NCBI RefSeq assembly: GCF_013318015.2
Contig: NZ_CP115842.1
Span: forward strand, 1,165,001-1,229,000
Length of the DNA stretch: 64,000 bases
Source of the DNA: Agrobacterium tumefaciens
Lineage (GTDB): Bacteria > Pseudomonadota > Alphaproteobacteria > Rhizobiales > Rhizobiaceae
Reading direction: 5' to 3'
In this document: piece after piece, positions 18,393 to 27,169 of the stretch
How positions within the stretch are numbered: the first letter of the stretch is position 1
Layout: each line of letters opens with the position of its first letter
Position numbers and translations under genes: made by a program
Notes under the pieces: generated by a model
What the model saw: the letters and a program-made list of their open reading frames with translations, nothing else
Databases searched by the model: none
Told to the model about the DNA's origin: nothing

Positions 18393-19316
18393 ATGCAGCT
18401 CGCGCAATCCGACCTTCGTTCTCTCGCCGTCTTCCGCGCCGTCGTGGAGCACAAGAGTTTTCTCGGCGCGCAAATCACGCTCGGGCTGAGCCAGTCCGCT
18501 GTCAGTTTCCACATCAAGGCACTGGAAGACAGGCTCGGTTTCAAGCTGTGTCGGCGAGGGCGATCCGGTTTTGAATTGACGGATCGCGGCGCGCTCGTAC
18601 ATGAGCGTTCGAAAGTGCTGTTCCTGGCGCTGAACGCCTTCGAAAGCGATATCGGTACGCTCAAGAACCGTATTACCGGTACGTTGCGACTGGGACTTGT
18701 GGACAACACGATTACCGATCACGACCTGCCCATTCACCGGATCATCGCCCGCATCAGCGAAAAGGCGCCGGAAGCACGTATCGAGCTGGTGATCGACACG
18801 CCGGACGCCCTGTTGTCGGAAATTGCCAATGGCGGCCTGGACATCGCACTTTTACCGGAAACGCTGCCGTATCAGGGCCTGAAGCTTTCGCGCTTCAGGG
18901 AAGAGGCGCATTCACTGTATTGCGCGAAGGGACACCAGCTCTTTCATCTTCCCGATGCCGAACTTTCCGTCGAGCGCATCGAATCCTTCGATTTTGTCGT
19001 GCGGCCCTATGCCAATATGCGTGAGCTGCAATATTTTCCGCAGGCACGGGCGCGCGCTTCGGCCTCCAACATGGAGGCGCAGGCGATGTTCGTGATGTCC
19101 GGCCACTATGTTGGGTATCTGCCTGATCATTATGCAGATGATTGGGTCCAGAAAGGAATTTTCCGGCCGTTGATGGCAGCAAAGACCCGTATCCAGTCCA
19201 CCTTCGTTATTGCCACGCGGTCCGCTGAAAAGCCTTCGACGGTGCTCGATTTCTTCATTCGCGAACTCGCCGGTTTCGCATCAGAGGCGTTTCACAAGAA
19301 CGCGCGCAAGGCGTAG
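18393..19316 (+). CDS. LysR-family transcriptional regulator
   Basis: This 307-aa LysR protein has the HTH in residues 1-62 (ALGLSQ-type helix region LGLSQSAVSFHIKALEDRLG). The effector domain contains DTPDALLSEIANGGLDIALL. It is transcribed away from the importer/agmatinase operon across a 112-bp gap. That gap contains a small TTCC-N9-GGAA palindrome (18334-18350), the only operator candidate I see. It is likely the activator of that operon. Confidence 0.88.
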   Translation: MQLAQSDLRSLAVFRAVVEHKSFLGAQITLGLSQSAVSFHIKALEDRLGFKLCRRGRSGFELTDRGALVHERSKVLFLALNAFESDIGTLKNRITGTLRLGLVDNTITDHDLPIHRIIARISEKAPEARIELVIDTPDALLSEIANGGLDIALLPETLPYQGLKLSRFREEAHSLYCAKGHQLFHLPDAELSVERIESFDFVVRPYANMRELQYFPQARARASASNMEAQAMFVMSGHYVGYLPDHYADDWVQKGIFRPLMAAKTRIQSTFVIATRSAEKPSTVLDFFIRELAGFASEAFHKNARKA

Positions 19317-19422
19317 AGCATACGCCGCTCACAGCCCCGTCGTCGCGAACGCCGACGTATGTTCCAGAGGGGCAAGTGTGATCTCGGAAGAAATTGCCTT
19401 GCCGATGGCATCGCTGTTCGCT

Positions 19423-19462
19423 ATCCATACTTCAATAATTCAAGGATTATTGAAGTATGGAT
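19423..19462. promoter_or_regulatory. ArsR operator: 17-bp perfect inverted repeat over the start codon
   Basis: The left arm 19423-19439 and right arm 19446-19462 are perfect reverse complements of 17 bp with a 6-nt centre (TCAAGG). The sequence contains TTCAATAAT, resembling ArsR/SmtB operators. The arsR ATG (19457) lies inside the right arm and no Shine-Dalgarno is visible upstream, so repressor binding and translation initiation share the same DNA. Confidence 0.8.
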
Positions 19463-19828
19463 CAGCATCAGGCTCTTTCGGCATTTGCTGCCCTCTCTCA
19501 GGAGACGCGCCTCGCGATCGTTCGAGCACTTGTCGTTGCCGGTCCTGACGGACTGGCCGCCGGTGCAATCGCCGAGCGCATGGGCGTCTCGGCAACGAAC
19601 GTGTCGTTTCATCTCAAGGAACTGGAGCGGTCTGGCCTGGTCTCGCAACGACGAATATCGAGGTCTATCCTTTACAGCGCCAGCTACGACACTTTGGCCG
19701 AGCTTGTGAAATTCCTGGTAGAAGACTGTTGTGCCGAACATCCGGCGATTCTGGAGAATGTCGAGCGAAGCAATGGATGCGCCAGTCCGGCCGGCACTTC
19801 GTCCGATGGGGGCAATATCATTGCATAA
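19457..19828 (+). CDS. arsR: ArsR-family repressor (first)
   Basis: This 123-aa winged-helix metalloregulator has the recognition region SATNVSFHLKELERSGLV (45-62). A vicinal cysteine pair follows (Cys91-Cys92 in EDCCAEHP), which should bind trivalent arsenic or antimony and release DNA. The start codon sits within a perfect palindrome, implying tight autoregulation. The downstream ArsK-type exporter gene overlaps its end by 23 nt, so repressor and exporter are coupled. Confidence 0.9.
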   Translation: MDQHQALSAFAALSQETRLAIVRALVVAGPDGLAAGAIAERMGVSATNVSFHLKELERSGLVSQRRISRSILYSASYDTLAELVKFLVEDCCAEHPAILENVERSNGCASPAGTSSDGGNIIA

Positions 19829-21026
19829 TTCGAAAGTACCTGCTGGCATCGTCTCAGCGCTTGGCCTCACGCAGATCATCGGTTACGGCACTCTCTATTA
19901 CAGTTTCAGTATTCTTGCCCCCGGCATGGCGGAAGACCTCGGCCTGACATTGGCGGAGGTATTTGGCGTCTTTTCGGTGTCGCTATTCATCGGAGGTCTG
20001 TCGGCAACCTATATCGGCAGGCAGATGGATAGGATCGGAGCCGCCACGGTGATGACGGTCGGCTCAGGCCTTGCGGCCTTGATGCTGTCGCTCTGTGCCT
20101 GGTCACCGTCAGTCGCAATCTTCGCCGTTGCCATCATCCTGCTCGAGGTATCGTCCGGAATGGTGCAGTATCAGGCCGCATTCGCGACGCTGGTCGAAAG
20201 CGATCCCAGAACCGCATCCCGGAGCATCACCTACCTCACGCTGATCGGTGGATTCGCATCGACGATCTTCTGGCCGATCTCGGCCGCGCTTTCCGAATGG
20301 ATGTCGTGGCGTGAGATCTATCTGGTCTTTGCAGCGCTGAATCTGTTCCTTTGCATGCCTCTACACGTCTGGATCATGCGCGTCGGCAAGACCGGACCGA
20401 ATGCGGATGCGGCTGTGCCTCGCGAAGCCATAATCGGAGCAATCCCCCACGATGCGCGCCGCCGAAGCATGATCATGGTGTCGTTCGCCTTCGCGCTTCT
20501 CGGATTTACGCTTGCCGCGATCCTCGCGCACATGGTGCCGATGCTCGGTTCCATCGGGCTAGGTGGCGCGGCAGTAGTTATAGGATCTCTGTTCGGTCCG
20601 GCACAGGTCGCAAGCCGCCTGATCAACATGGTCTTCGGAAAGAACCTGTCGCCGCCAGCGCTCGCCGTCCTGTCGGCGGTGCTGATCGTGTTCGGCATCC
20701 TGATCTTGCTGGCAACGCGAGACTGGCTACCGGGGTCAGTCGCGTTCGCAATCTGCCTCGGGCTTGGGTCAGGCATCAACAGCATCGCGCAGGGTAGCCT
20801 GCCACTCTATCTGTTCGGATCGGAAGGGTATGGCGCGATCACGGGCAAGATGGCGGCAGCTCGACTGGCGCTCGGAGCCGGGGCACCCTTCGCGTTCGCG
20901 GCGTCCATGGAAAACTTTGGCCTGAGCCTGTCACTCATTGGAAACGCATGTCTCGGCGCGGTCAGCATCACGGCATTCGTTGCGGTGGCAGCGTCCTGTC
21001 GGCGGCCAGCCACCGCAACAACCTAG
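19806..21026 (+). CDS. arsK: MFS exporter, ArsK-type
   Basis: This 406-aa major facilitator protein has about 12 hydrophobic segments. It is coupled to arsR and meets the arsH end head-on five bases away. In Agrobacterium tumefaciens, ArsK is an MFS protein exporting arsenite, antimonite and trivalent organoarsenicals; position and size fit, and I infer ArsK from context. I prefer the ATG at 19806 (MGAISLHNSKV) over the frame start at 19731, which would add an unlikely Arg-rich leader. It could also be another MFS exporter recruited to an ars operon. Confidence 0.75.
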   Translation: MGAISLHNSKVPAGIVSALGLTQIIGYGTLYYSFSILAPGMAEDLGLTLAEVFGVFSVSLFIGGLSATYIGRQMDRIGAATVMTVGSGLAALMLSLCAWSPSVAIFAVAIILLEVSSGMVQYQAAFATLVESDPRTASRSITYLTLIGGFASTIFWPISAALSEWMSWREIYLVFAALNLFLCMPLHVWIMRVGKTGPNADAAVPREAIIGAIPHDARRRSMIMVSFAFALLGFTLAAILAHMVPMLGSIGLGGAAVVIGSLFGPAQVASRLINMVFGKNLSPPALAVLSAVLIVFGILILLATRDWLPGSVAFAICLGLGSGINSIAQGSLPLYLFGSEGYGAITGKMAAARLALGAGAPFAFAASMENFGLSLSLIGNACLGAVSITAFVAVAASCRRPATATT

Positions 21027-21030
21027 GTCG

Positions 21031-21759
21031 TCAGATCGACTTCAGGGAGACCCGCTTCTCCAACTCGACTGCTTCTTCCTTCCGCTCGCTGTAGCGGTCG
21101 GTCAAATAGGCCGAGGCATCGCGGGTCATGATGGTGAACTTCACCAGCTCCTCGCAGACATCCACCACCCGGTCGTAATAGGGAGACGGCTTCATCCGTC
21201 CGTTAGCATCGAACTCCTGATACGCCCTTGCGACCGACGACTGGTTGGGGATGGTGATCATCCGCATCCATCGCCCGAGGATACGCATCTGGTTCACGGC
21301 ATTGAAGGACTGGCTGCCGCCGGAAACCTCCATGACGGCGAGCGTCTTGCCCTGTGTCGGGCGAACAGATCCGAGCGAGAGAGGAATCCAGTCGATCTGC
21401 GACTTCATGATGCCGGTCATCGCGCCGTGGCGCTCGGGGCTTACCCAAACCTGCCCTTCCGACCATTGCGAGAGCTCACGCAATTCCTGCACCTTCGGGT
21501 GGCTCACCGGTGCTTCGTCGGGCAAAGGCAGGCCCTTCGGATCGAATATCCGAACTTCGCATCCAAGTCGTTCGAGCAGCGGCCCTGCTTCGAAGGCAAG
21601 CAAACGACTGTAGGATACCTCGCGTAGCGAACCGTAGAGGATCAGAATGCGGGGCTTATGTGTCGAAAAGGCCGGACGCATAGCATCGAGATCAATCGCG
21701 TGCAGGTGCTGGCCCTCAAGTGCGGGGAATGTGTCAGGCAATGCGCTTTCCTTCATCAT
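21031..21759 (-). CDS. arsH: ArsH NADPH-dependent FMN reductase
   Basis: This 242-aa flavodoxin-like ArsH has the family signature [13 protein letters not shown] at 43-55, and [17 protein letters not shown] further on. ArsH oxidises trivalent organoarsenicals such as methylarsenite to the less toxic pentavalent form. It is the last gene of the minus-strand ars operon; its start overlaps the arsC stop by 26 nt. With an ArsK-type exporter next door, the locus looks adapted to organic as well as inorganic arsenic. Confidence 0.95.
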   Translation of the reverse strand: MMKESALPDTFPALEGQHLHAIDLDAMRPAFSTHKPRILILYGSLREVSYSRLLAFEAGPLLERLGCEVRIFDPKGLPLPDEAPVSHPKVQELRELSQWSEGQVWVSPERHGAMTGIMKSQIDWIPLSLGSVRPTQGKTLAVMEVSGGSQSFNAVNQMRILGRWMRMITIPNQSSVARAYQEFDANGRMKPSPYYDRVVDVCEELVKFTIMTRDASAYLTDRYSERKEEAVELEKRVSLKSI

Positions 21760-22165
21760 CGAGGAGCTGTTCGCCGTCTTCTTTGGTAAACGGCCCCTTG
21801 AATGCGTCTGCCGGAAGTATATCCAGAACCACTTCCGAGGGGCGCGACAACCGCGTACCCATTGGGGTGATGACGAATGGCCGGTTGATCAGGATTGGTG
21901 TCTCGAGCATGGCATCGATCAACTGGTCATCGGTCAGTTCAGGATATCCAAGCCCAAGCACCGTATAGGGCGTGCCCTTCTCGCGGATCGCCTCGCGGAC
22001 GGTCAGCCCGGCGTCGGCGATCATCTTGACGAGTTGCTCGCGGCTCGGCGGGGTTTTCAGATACTCGATCACAGTGGGTTGAATACCGGCGTGCTCAATG
22101 AGTGCGAGGGTGTTGCGCGAAGTGCCGCAATCCGGGTTGTGATAGATGGTGACGTCCATGCTCAT
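21734..22165 (-). CDS. arsC: Arsenate reductase, glutaredoxin-dependent ArsC
   Basis: This 143-aa protein has the thioredoxin-fold ArsC motif [12 protein letters not shown], with the catalytic Cys13. It reduces arsenate to arsenite using glutathione and glutaredoxin, and the arsenite then leaves through Acr3. The start at 22165 (MSMDV) is chosen because it overlaps the acr3 stop as ATGA; starting two codons later is possible. A longer frame to 22696 lies inside acr3. Confidence 0.95.
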   Translation of the reverse strand: MSMDVTIYHNPDCGTSRNTLALIEHAGIQPTVIEYLKTPPSREQLVKMIADAGLTVREAIREKGTPYTVLGLGYPELTDDQLIDAMLETPILINRPFVITPMGTRLSRPSEVVLDILPADAFKGPFTKEDGEQLLDDEGKRIA

Positions 22166-23220
22166 TGCCTTTCGGTAATTGTGTTTCGGGAAACGGCTGG
22201 GGCCGCCTCGTACCAATCCTTCGAGCGGTTCACGATCCAGACGACCGAGAGCATGACCGGAACCTCGATGAGGACACCGACAACGGTTGCCAGTGCTGCG
22301 CCTGATTGAAAACCGAACAGGCTGATAGCGGCCGCAACCGCGAGTTCGAAGAAATTGCTTGCACCGATCAGTGCCGACGGACCGGCAATGCAGTGCCGTT
22401 CGCCGCTCATCCGGTTCAGAAGATAGGCGAGCCCGGAGTTCAGATAGACCTGGATAAGGATGGGGATTGCAAGCAAGCCGATGACGGCTGGTTGGGCGAT
22501 AATCTGCTCGCCTTGGAAGGCGAAGAGAAGAACCAGTGTTGCAAGCAGCGCTACCAGCGAAATCGGCTGCAGCCTTGCGAGAATGCGATCGAGCATCCGT
22601 GACGTTCCGTCCGCCATGAGCCGGTGCCGGATGAACTGCGCGAGGAAGACGGGCACGACGATATAGAGGGCAACGGAGAGGACGAGCGTGTCCCACGGAA
22701 CGGTGATTGCGGACAGGCCAAGCAAAAGGCCGACAATGGGAGCAAAGGCGATGACCATGATCGCATCGTTGAGTGCGACCTGCGAGAGCGTGAATAGTGG
22801 TTCGCCGCGTGTCAGGTTAGACCACACAAAGACCATGGCAGTGCAGGGCGCTGCGGCAAGAATGATCAGTCCCGCAATATAGGAGTCGATCTGGTCAGCG
22901 GGAAGATAGGGGCGGAACAGCCAGCCGATGAAGAGCCAGCCCAGCAACGCCATCGAGAACGGCTTGACGGCCCAGTTGATGAACAGCGTGACGCCGATAC
23001 CCCGCCAGTAGGTGCCGACCTGCGTGAGAGAGCGGAAATCGATCTTCAGCAGCATCGGAATGATCATCAGCCAGATCAGGATTGCGACCGGGATATTCAC
23101 CTTGGCAATCTCGGCCGCGCCAATGAGCTGGAAGACGCCGGGCAGCAAATGGCCGAGGGCGACACCGACGATGATGCACAGAAACACCCAGACGGTTAGG
23201 TAACGTTCAAATGTGGACAT
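22162..23220 (-). CDS. acr3: Arsenite efflux permease Acr3
   Basis: This 352-aa Acr3-family carrier has about ten membrane segments. The essential cysteine of the fourth segment is present in LAAAPCTAMVFVWSNL (Cys126). It extrudes As(OH)3 driven by the proton gradient. The start at 23220 overlaps the arsR stop. A frame extension to 23307 falls within arsR and is not used. Confidence 0.96.
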   Translation of the reverse strand: MSTFERYLTVWVFLCIIVGVALGHLLPGVFQLIGAAEIAKVNIPVAILIWLMIIPMLLKIDFRSLTQVGTYWRGIGVTLFINWAVKPFSMALLGWLFIGWLFRPYLPADQIDSYIAGLIILAAAPCTAMVFVWSNLTRGEPLFTLSQVALNDAIMVIAFAPIVGLLLGLSAITVPWDTLVLSVALYIVVPVFLAQFIRHRLMADGTSRMLDRILARLQPISLVALLATLVLLFAFQGEQIIAQPAVIGLLAIPILIQVYLNSGLAYLLNRMSGERHCIAGPSALIGASNFFELAVAAAISLFGFQSGAALATVVGVLIEVPVMLSVVWIVNRSKDWYEAAPAVSRNTITERQ

Positions 23221-23576
23221 CAGGCGGACTTTCCCGCGTGTGGAGTGCAGCAGGGCGTCAACTCGGCGATCAGCGGAGCGCAAAGCTCTGCCGATCCACC
23301 ACAACAATCCTTCAGGAGAAACAGCGTCATGTCGCGAAGCTGTTCTATCTGCGCGCGATACATGATGATTCTGCTCTGGCGTTGCGATGATACGAGGCCC
23401 GCGCGTGACAGAACATTCAGATGCGCGGACATGGTGTTTTGCGGCACCACCAGCGCGCGCGCGATGTCACCCGCCGGCAAGCCTTCCGGTGCGTGCCGCA
23501 CAAGCAGCCGAAAAGTTTCGAGACGGGTTGGCTGCGCAAGCGCCGCCAAAGCGAGAATAGCCTGTTCTTGTTCCAT
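23220..23576 (-). CDS. arsR: ArsR-family repressor (second)
   Basis: This 118-aa ArsR has the helix-turn-helix around VPQNTMSAHLNVLSRAGLV (44-62). The C-terminus is Cys-rich: Cys91-Cys92, Cys99 and a later CC pair, a good trivalent arsenic site. It differs clearly from the other ArsR at 19457. It leads the operon arsR-acr3-arsC-arsH, and its start codon lies in an imperfect operator palindrome. Confidence 0.93.
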   Translation of the reverse strand: MEQEQAILALAALAQPTRLETFRLLVRHAPEGLPAGDIARALVVPQNTMSAHLNVLSRAGLVSSQRQSRIIMYRAQIEQLRDMTLFLLKDCCGGSAELCAPLIAELTPCCTPHAGKSA

Positions 23577-23598
23577 ATATCCAGATTAATGGAAATAT
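23575..23598. promoter_or_regulatory. Operator of the second arsR operon
   Basis: ATATATCCA (23575-23583) and TGGAAATAT (23590-23598) form a 9-bp inverted repeat with one mismatch around GATTAA, overlapping the arsR start codon. Its sequence differs from the 17-bp operator at 19423, in keeping with two different ArsR proteins. Confidence 0.55.
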
Positions 23599-23837
23599 AG
23601 GCATAGTCAATGTGTTTTTGCGGGTGTTACCAAACACCACAAACTCCAGGGAATCATTTTACGAATATCGACAGAAACCCATTTCGGGCCGGTTTTTAGT
23701 GCGGGAAAATCGTCGGCCCAGTCGCTTCGGCGACTTGGTATTATTGTACATGCGAGTCCGCCTGCATGAGTGGGACGCCACCCATGCAGGCTTGCTTCAA
23801 GGCATTGCGGACGAAACCGGCAAGCGTTCTGTTCGGC
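23599..23837. other. Spacer between ars and sugar-acid operons
   Basis: No gene is seen here. It contains a UUCG-capped stem at 23721-23734 (GTCGC TTCG GCGAC) and a perfect 9-bp stem, 23760-23768 with 23783-23791. The latter lies just beyond the RraA-like stop and could end the minus-strand transcript, though it has no U-run. Confidence 0.5.
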
Positions 23838-24557
23838 TCACGCGCCCGAACGGTCTCTCTGTTCGCGCCATACGGCGAAAGCCTTCTGGTGTTCGTCCTT
23901 CGTGCAGGGATAAAGACCGATGATGGTTGCGCCGCCCTTCACCTGTTCGACCACGAAATCCTCGTAAGCGGTCATTTCCACCGCTTCTGTCGCGATTTCG
24001 TCGGCAATTCCGGCGGGGATGACGATGACGCAATCCGCATCGCCGACAATGATATCCCCGGGGAAAATCGGGGCATCGCCGCAGCCAATCGGGCCGTTGA
24101 TTTCAATTGCTTCGTGTTTCGTGAGGTTTGTAGGGCTGGATGGTCGGGTGTGGTAGGCTGGAATATCCAGCTCCGCAATCGTCGCAGCATCGCGGAAACC
24201 GCCATCCGTAACGACGCCGGCAGCACCGCGCACCATCAGGCGGGTGATAAGAATATCACCAGCAGATGCGGCGCTCGGGTCTTTGCGGCTGTCCATGACC
24301 AGTACGTGGCCGGGCGGGCAGGTCTCAATGGCGACGCGCTGGGGATGTGCTGGGTTGCGGAATTCCACCAGCTGGTTGCGGTCTTCGCGGGCGGGCATGT
24401 AACGCAGCGTGAATGCAGGCCCGACCATGTTCGCGCCCTTGTGGCCAAGCGGGTGGACGCCCTGAATGACCTGGTTGCGCAGGCCGCGCTTGTAGAGTGC
24501 GGTTGCGAGGGTGGCGACGGAAACCGTCATCAATTTTTCCCTGGTTTCTGTATTCAT
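23838..24557 (-). CDS. RraA / HMG-aldolase-like protein in sugar-acid operon
   Basis: This 239-aa RraA-superfamily protein has the motif GDILITRLMVRGAAG followed by VTDGGFRD, with the Arg-Asp pair used by pyruvate-releasing aldolases. It follows uronate dehydrogenase and a sugar-acid dehydratase, so a retro-aldol cleavage of a 2-keto-3-deoxy sugar acid is a reasonable role, though unproven. The ATG at 24557 is preceded by GAGGAGAAT; the frame extension to 24590 is not used. Confidence 0.83.
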   Translation of the reverse strand: MNTETREKLMTVSVATLATALYKRGLRNQVIQGVHPLGHKGANMVGPAFTLRYMPAREDRNQLVEFRNPAHPQRVAIETCPPGHVLVMDSRKDPSAASAGDILITRLMVRGAAGVVTDGGFRDAATIAELDIPAYHTRPSSPTNLTKHEAIEINGPIGCGDAPIFPGDIIVGDADCVIVIPAGIADEIATEAVEMTAYEDFVVEQVKGGATIIGLYPCTKDEHQKAFAVWREQRDRSGA

Positions 24558-24591
24558 CTTATTCTCCTCGAATAGCGTGAGTGTCTGCACA

Positions 24592-25386
24592 TCAGTTTTT
24601 GTGGATCGGTTCGTCTATGAAAACGCCGCCCTGGTATTTCGCGATTGCGGCATCCGGATCAGGGCGAGGGACATCCCGTTCGATATCGGCCCGGAAGCGT
24701 GCGGCATTATCCCGCCGCTGCCAGCCGAGAAAATCGACGTGGGAATTATCCCACCAGCTGTCGTCATTGGCAGAGACGCCCCAGATGACCAGGCAACCGA
24801 GTTTTGGCGCGTGAAATACGGCCTCTACCAGGGAGACCAGATCGTCATGGCTGAGCCAGGTGGATAACATGCGCCAGTTGGTGGGCTTCTCTTCGCAGGA
24901 GCCAATGCGGACGATGGCCGTTTCCTGTCCGAATTTGGAATGGTAGAGGCTCGCCATTGCCTCGCCGAAAATCTTCGAGACGCCGTAAAGGCCATCCGGC
25001 AAAAACGGCGTCTGCGGCGATAGCTGCTCACCCTGCGGATAATATCCGATGGTGTGGTTGCTGGAGGCAAACAGGATGCGTGGCATGCCAGCAAGCCTTG
25101 CTGCCTCGTAAAGATTATAGACACCGCGCAGATTGGCGGCCTCGATGGGATCGTAAGCCTTTTCGACGGAGATGCCGCCGAGATGGACGATGCCGTCGCA
25201 ATCCTTCACCAGCGCATGGACGGCGCCACCGTCCTCCAGAGAGCAGCGGATGATCTCTTCATTCGCTGCCGCCGCACCCATATCAACCACATCCGAAAGG
25301 CGGATGATCTCCGCGAGGTGGCCGAGCCTGCCGCGCAACATGCTGCCCAGCTTGCCGCCGGCGCCCGTAATCAGCAAACGTTTCAT
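24592..25386 (-). CDS. udh: Uronate dehydrogenase
   Basis: This 264-aa NAD-dependent SDR of the extended type is almost the same length as, and resembles, the Agrobacterium uronate dehydrogenase. It has the glycine motif TGAGGKLG (7-14), the ASSNHTIGYYPQ segment carrying the catalytic Ser, and YGVSK (Tyr134, Lys138). It oxidises galacturonate or glucuronate to the aldarolactone. The start at 25386 gives MKRLLITGAG; an ATG one codon earlier is equally possible. It lies 19 nt after the dehydratase. The lactone product would suit the SMP-30 lactonase at 35613. Confidence 0.9.
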   Translation of the reverse strand: MKRLLITGAGGKLGSMLRGRLGHLAEIIRLSDVVDMGAAAANEEIIRCSLEDGGAVHALVKDCDGIVHLGGISVEKAYDPIEAANLRGVYNLYEAARLAGMPRILFASSNHTIGYYPQGEQLSPQTPFLPDGLYGVSKIFGEAMASLYHSKFGQETAIVRIGSCEEKPTNWRMLSTWLSHDDLVSLVEAVFHAPKLGCLVIWGVSANDDSWWDNSHVDFLGWQRRDNAARFRADIERDVPRPDPDAAIAKYQGGVFIDEPIHKN

Positions 25387-25405
25387 CATTTTGCGCGCTC
25401 CCGTC

Positions 25406-27130
25406 TCAGAATATGTCGGGTTCGCCAGCGGTGCGGCCGAAATCCGTCTGCAGGAAATCGAAATCGCATCCGGCATCCGCCTGGGTAACGTGTTTCGAGA
25501 AGATGTAGCCATAACCACGCTCGTAACGCGGCGGCGGCGCCTGCCATGCGGCCCGACGCTGGGCGATCTCCTCTTCGCTGACCAGCATGTCGAGACGGCG
25601 CTGGGGCAGATCGAGCCGCACGATATCGCCGGTCTTCAGCAGGGCAAGCGGCCCGCCGACGAAGCTTTCCGGCGCGACATGAAGAACGCAGGCGCCATAG
25701 GAGGTGCCGGACATGCGGGCATCGGAGATGCGCACCATATCGCGGTGACCCTTCTTGATCAGCGCCTTGGGGATGGGCAACATGCCCCATTCGGGAAAGC
25801 CTGGGCCGCCAAGCGGGCCCGCATTACGCAGAACCAGAACGTGATCGGGCGTCACATCCAGATTTTCATCGTCGATTGCCGCCTTCATCTCGGGGTAGCT
25901 ATCGAAGACCAGCGCCGGACCTTCATGGAAATGGAGTTTCGGATCGCAGGCGGCGGGCTTGATCACAGCACCATCCGGGCAGAGATTGCCGCGTAGAACG
26001 GCAAGCGATCCTTCAGCGTAAACAGGGTTATCCAGCGAGCGGATGACGTCGTCATTATAGACCCGCGCGCCTTCGAGGTTTTCGCCCATGCTGCGGCCGG
26101 TAACGGTGAGCACGGAACAGTCCAGACGGCTTTCGATCTGCTTCATCAGGGCTCGCAGACCGCCCGCATAATAAAAATCCTCCATCAGGTAATCTTTGCC
26201 GGAGGGGCGGACATTGGCGATAAGCGGCGTCACGCGGCCGAGTTCGTCCAGCTCGTCCAGCGTCATCGGTACACCGGCGCGGCGCGCCATGGCAATCAGA
26301 TGCACGACGGCATTGGTGGAACAACCGGTCGCCATGGCAACGATGGCCGCATTCCGAAACGCGGCCGCAGTAAGAATACGATCCGGGGTCAGCTCCTCGG
26401 CCACCATTTCCACAATGCGACGGCCACAGCCTGCCGACATGCGCTGGTGTTCGGCGTCCACCGCCGGGATGGAGGAAGCGCCGGGCAAAGTGAGACCGAG
26501 CGCATCGGTGATTGCCGTCATGGTCGATGCCGTACCCATGGTCATGCAGACGCCGGCGGAGCGGGCAATGCCGCCCTGCACGCCGCGCCATTCTTCATCG
26601 GTCACGTTACCGGCCCGGCGCTCGTCCCAGTATTTCCAGGCATCGGAGCCGGAGCCCAGCACCTTGCCGGCATAGTTGCCGCGCAGCATCGGCCCGGCTG
26701 GAAGATAGATCATCGGCACGCCGGCCGAGATCGCTCCCATGACGAGGCCGGGGGTGGTCTTGTCGCAACCACCCATCAGCACCACGCCATCCAGCGGATG
26801 CGAACGGATCATTTCCTCCGTCTCCATGGCGAGCATGTTGCGATAGAGCATGGAGGTCGGCTTGGTGAAACTCTCATCGACCGAAAGCGAGGGCATCTCG
26901 ACCGGGAAGCCACCTGCCTGTAGGACGCCGCGCTTCACATCCTTCACACGTTCGGGAAAATGCGAGTGACAGGTATTCAGCTCCGACCAGGTGTTGAGAA
27001 TGCCGATGACGGGTTTGCCGGCAAAATCCTCCTCCGAATAGCCAAGCTGCATCATGCGTGAGCGGTGGCCGAAACTGCGCAGATCGTCAGGCGCGAACCA
27101 GCGGGAGGAACGGAGTTTTTTGTCGGTCAT
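25406..27130 (-). CDS. IlvD/Edd-family sugar-acid dehydratase (L-arabinonate type)
   Basis: This 574-aa dehydratase removes water from a sugar acid to give a 2-keto-3-deoxy acid. The Fe-S cysteines are Cys54 (NTCHSHF), Cys122 (GGCDKTTP) and Cys195 (SAGVCMTMG). That spacing matches the [2Fe-2S] L-arabinonate/xylonate dehydratases of rhizobia as I recall them. The sugar-acid subfamily also fits its length and C-terminus. In this operon the substrate could equally be a hexonate or an aldarate formed by the neighbouring dehydrogenases. It has its own start at 27130, 39 nt after the ATPase gene. Confidence 0.9.
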   Translation of the reverse strand: MTDKKLRSSRWFAPDDLRSFGHRSRMMQLGYSEEDFAGKPVIGILNTWSELNTCHSHFPERVKDVKRGVLQAGGFPVEMPSLSVDESFTKPTSMLYRNMLAMETEEMIRSHPLDGVVLMGGCDKTTPGLVMGAISAGVPMIYLPAGPMLRGNYAGKVLGSGSDAWKYWDERRAGNVTDEEWRGVQGGIARSAGVCMTMGTASTMTAITDALGLTLPGASSIPAVDAEHQRMSAGCGRRIVEMVAEELTPDRILTAAAFRNAAIVAMATGCSTNAVVHLIAMARRAGVPMTLDELDELGRVTPLIANVRPSGKDYLMEDFYYAGGLRALMKQIESRLDCSVLTVTGRSMGENLEGARVYNDDVIRSLDNPVYAEGSLAVLRGNLCPDGAVIKPAACDPKLHFHEGPALVFDSYPEMKAAIDDENLDVTPDHVLVLRNAGPLGGPGFPEWGMLPIPKALIKKGHRDMVRISDARMSGTSYGACVLHVAPESFVGGPLALLKTGDIVRLDLPQRRLDMLVSEEEIAQRRAAWQAPPPRYERGYGYIFSKHVTQADAGCDFDFLQTDFGRTAGEPDIF

Positions 27131-27169
27131 GTCAAAGGTCCTGCTTTACGGGGGCGTGGCGACGAAGGC

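Noticed and set aside
23500..23840. Possible mobile-element boundary next to the ars locus
   Set aside because: I found no transposase, terminal inverted repeats or target duplications; the hairpins there are short and local.
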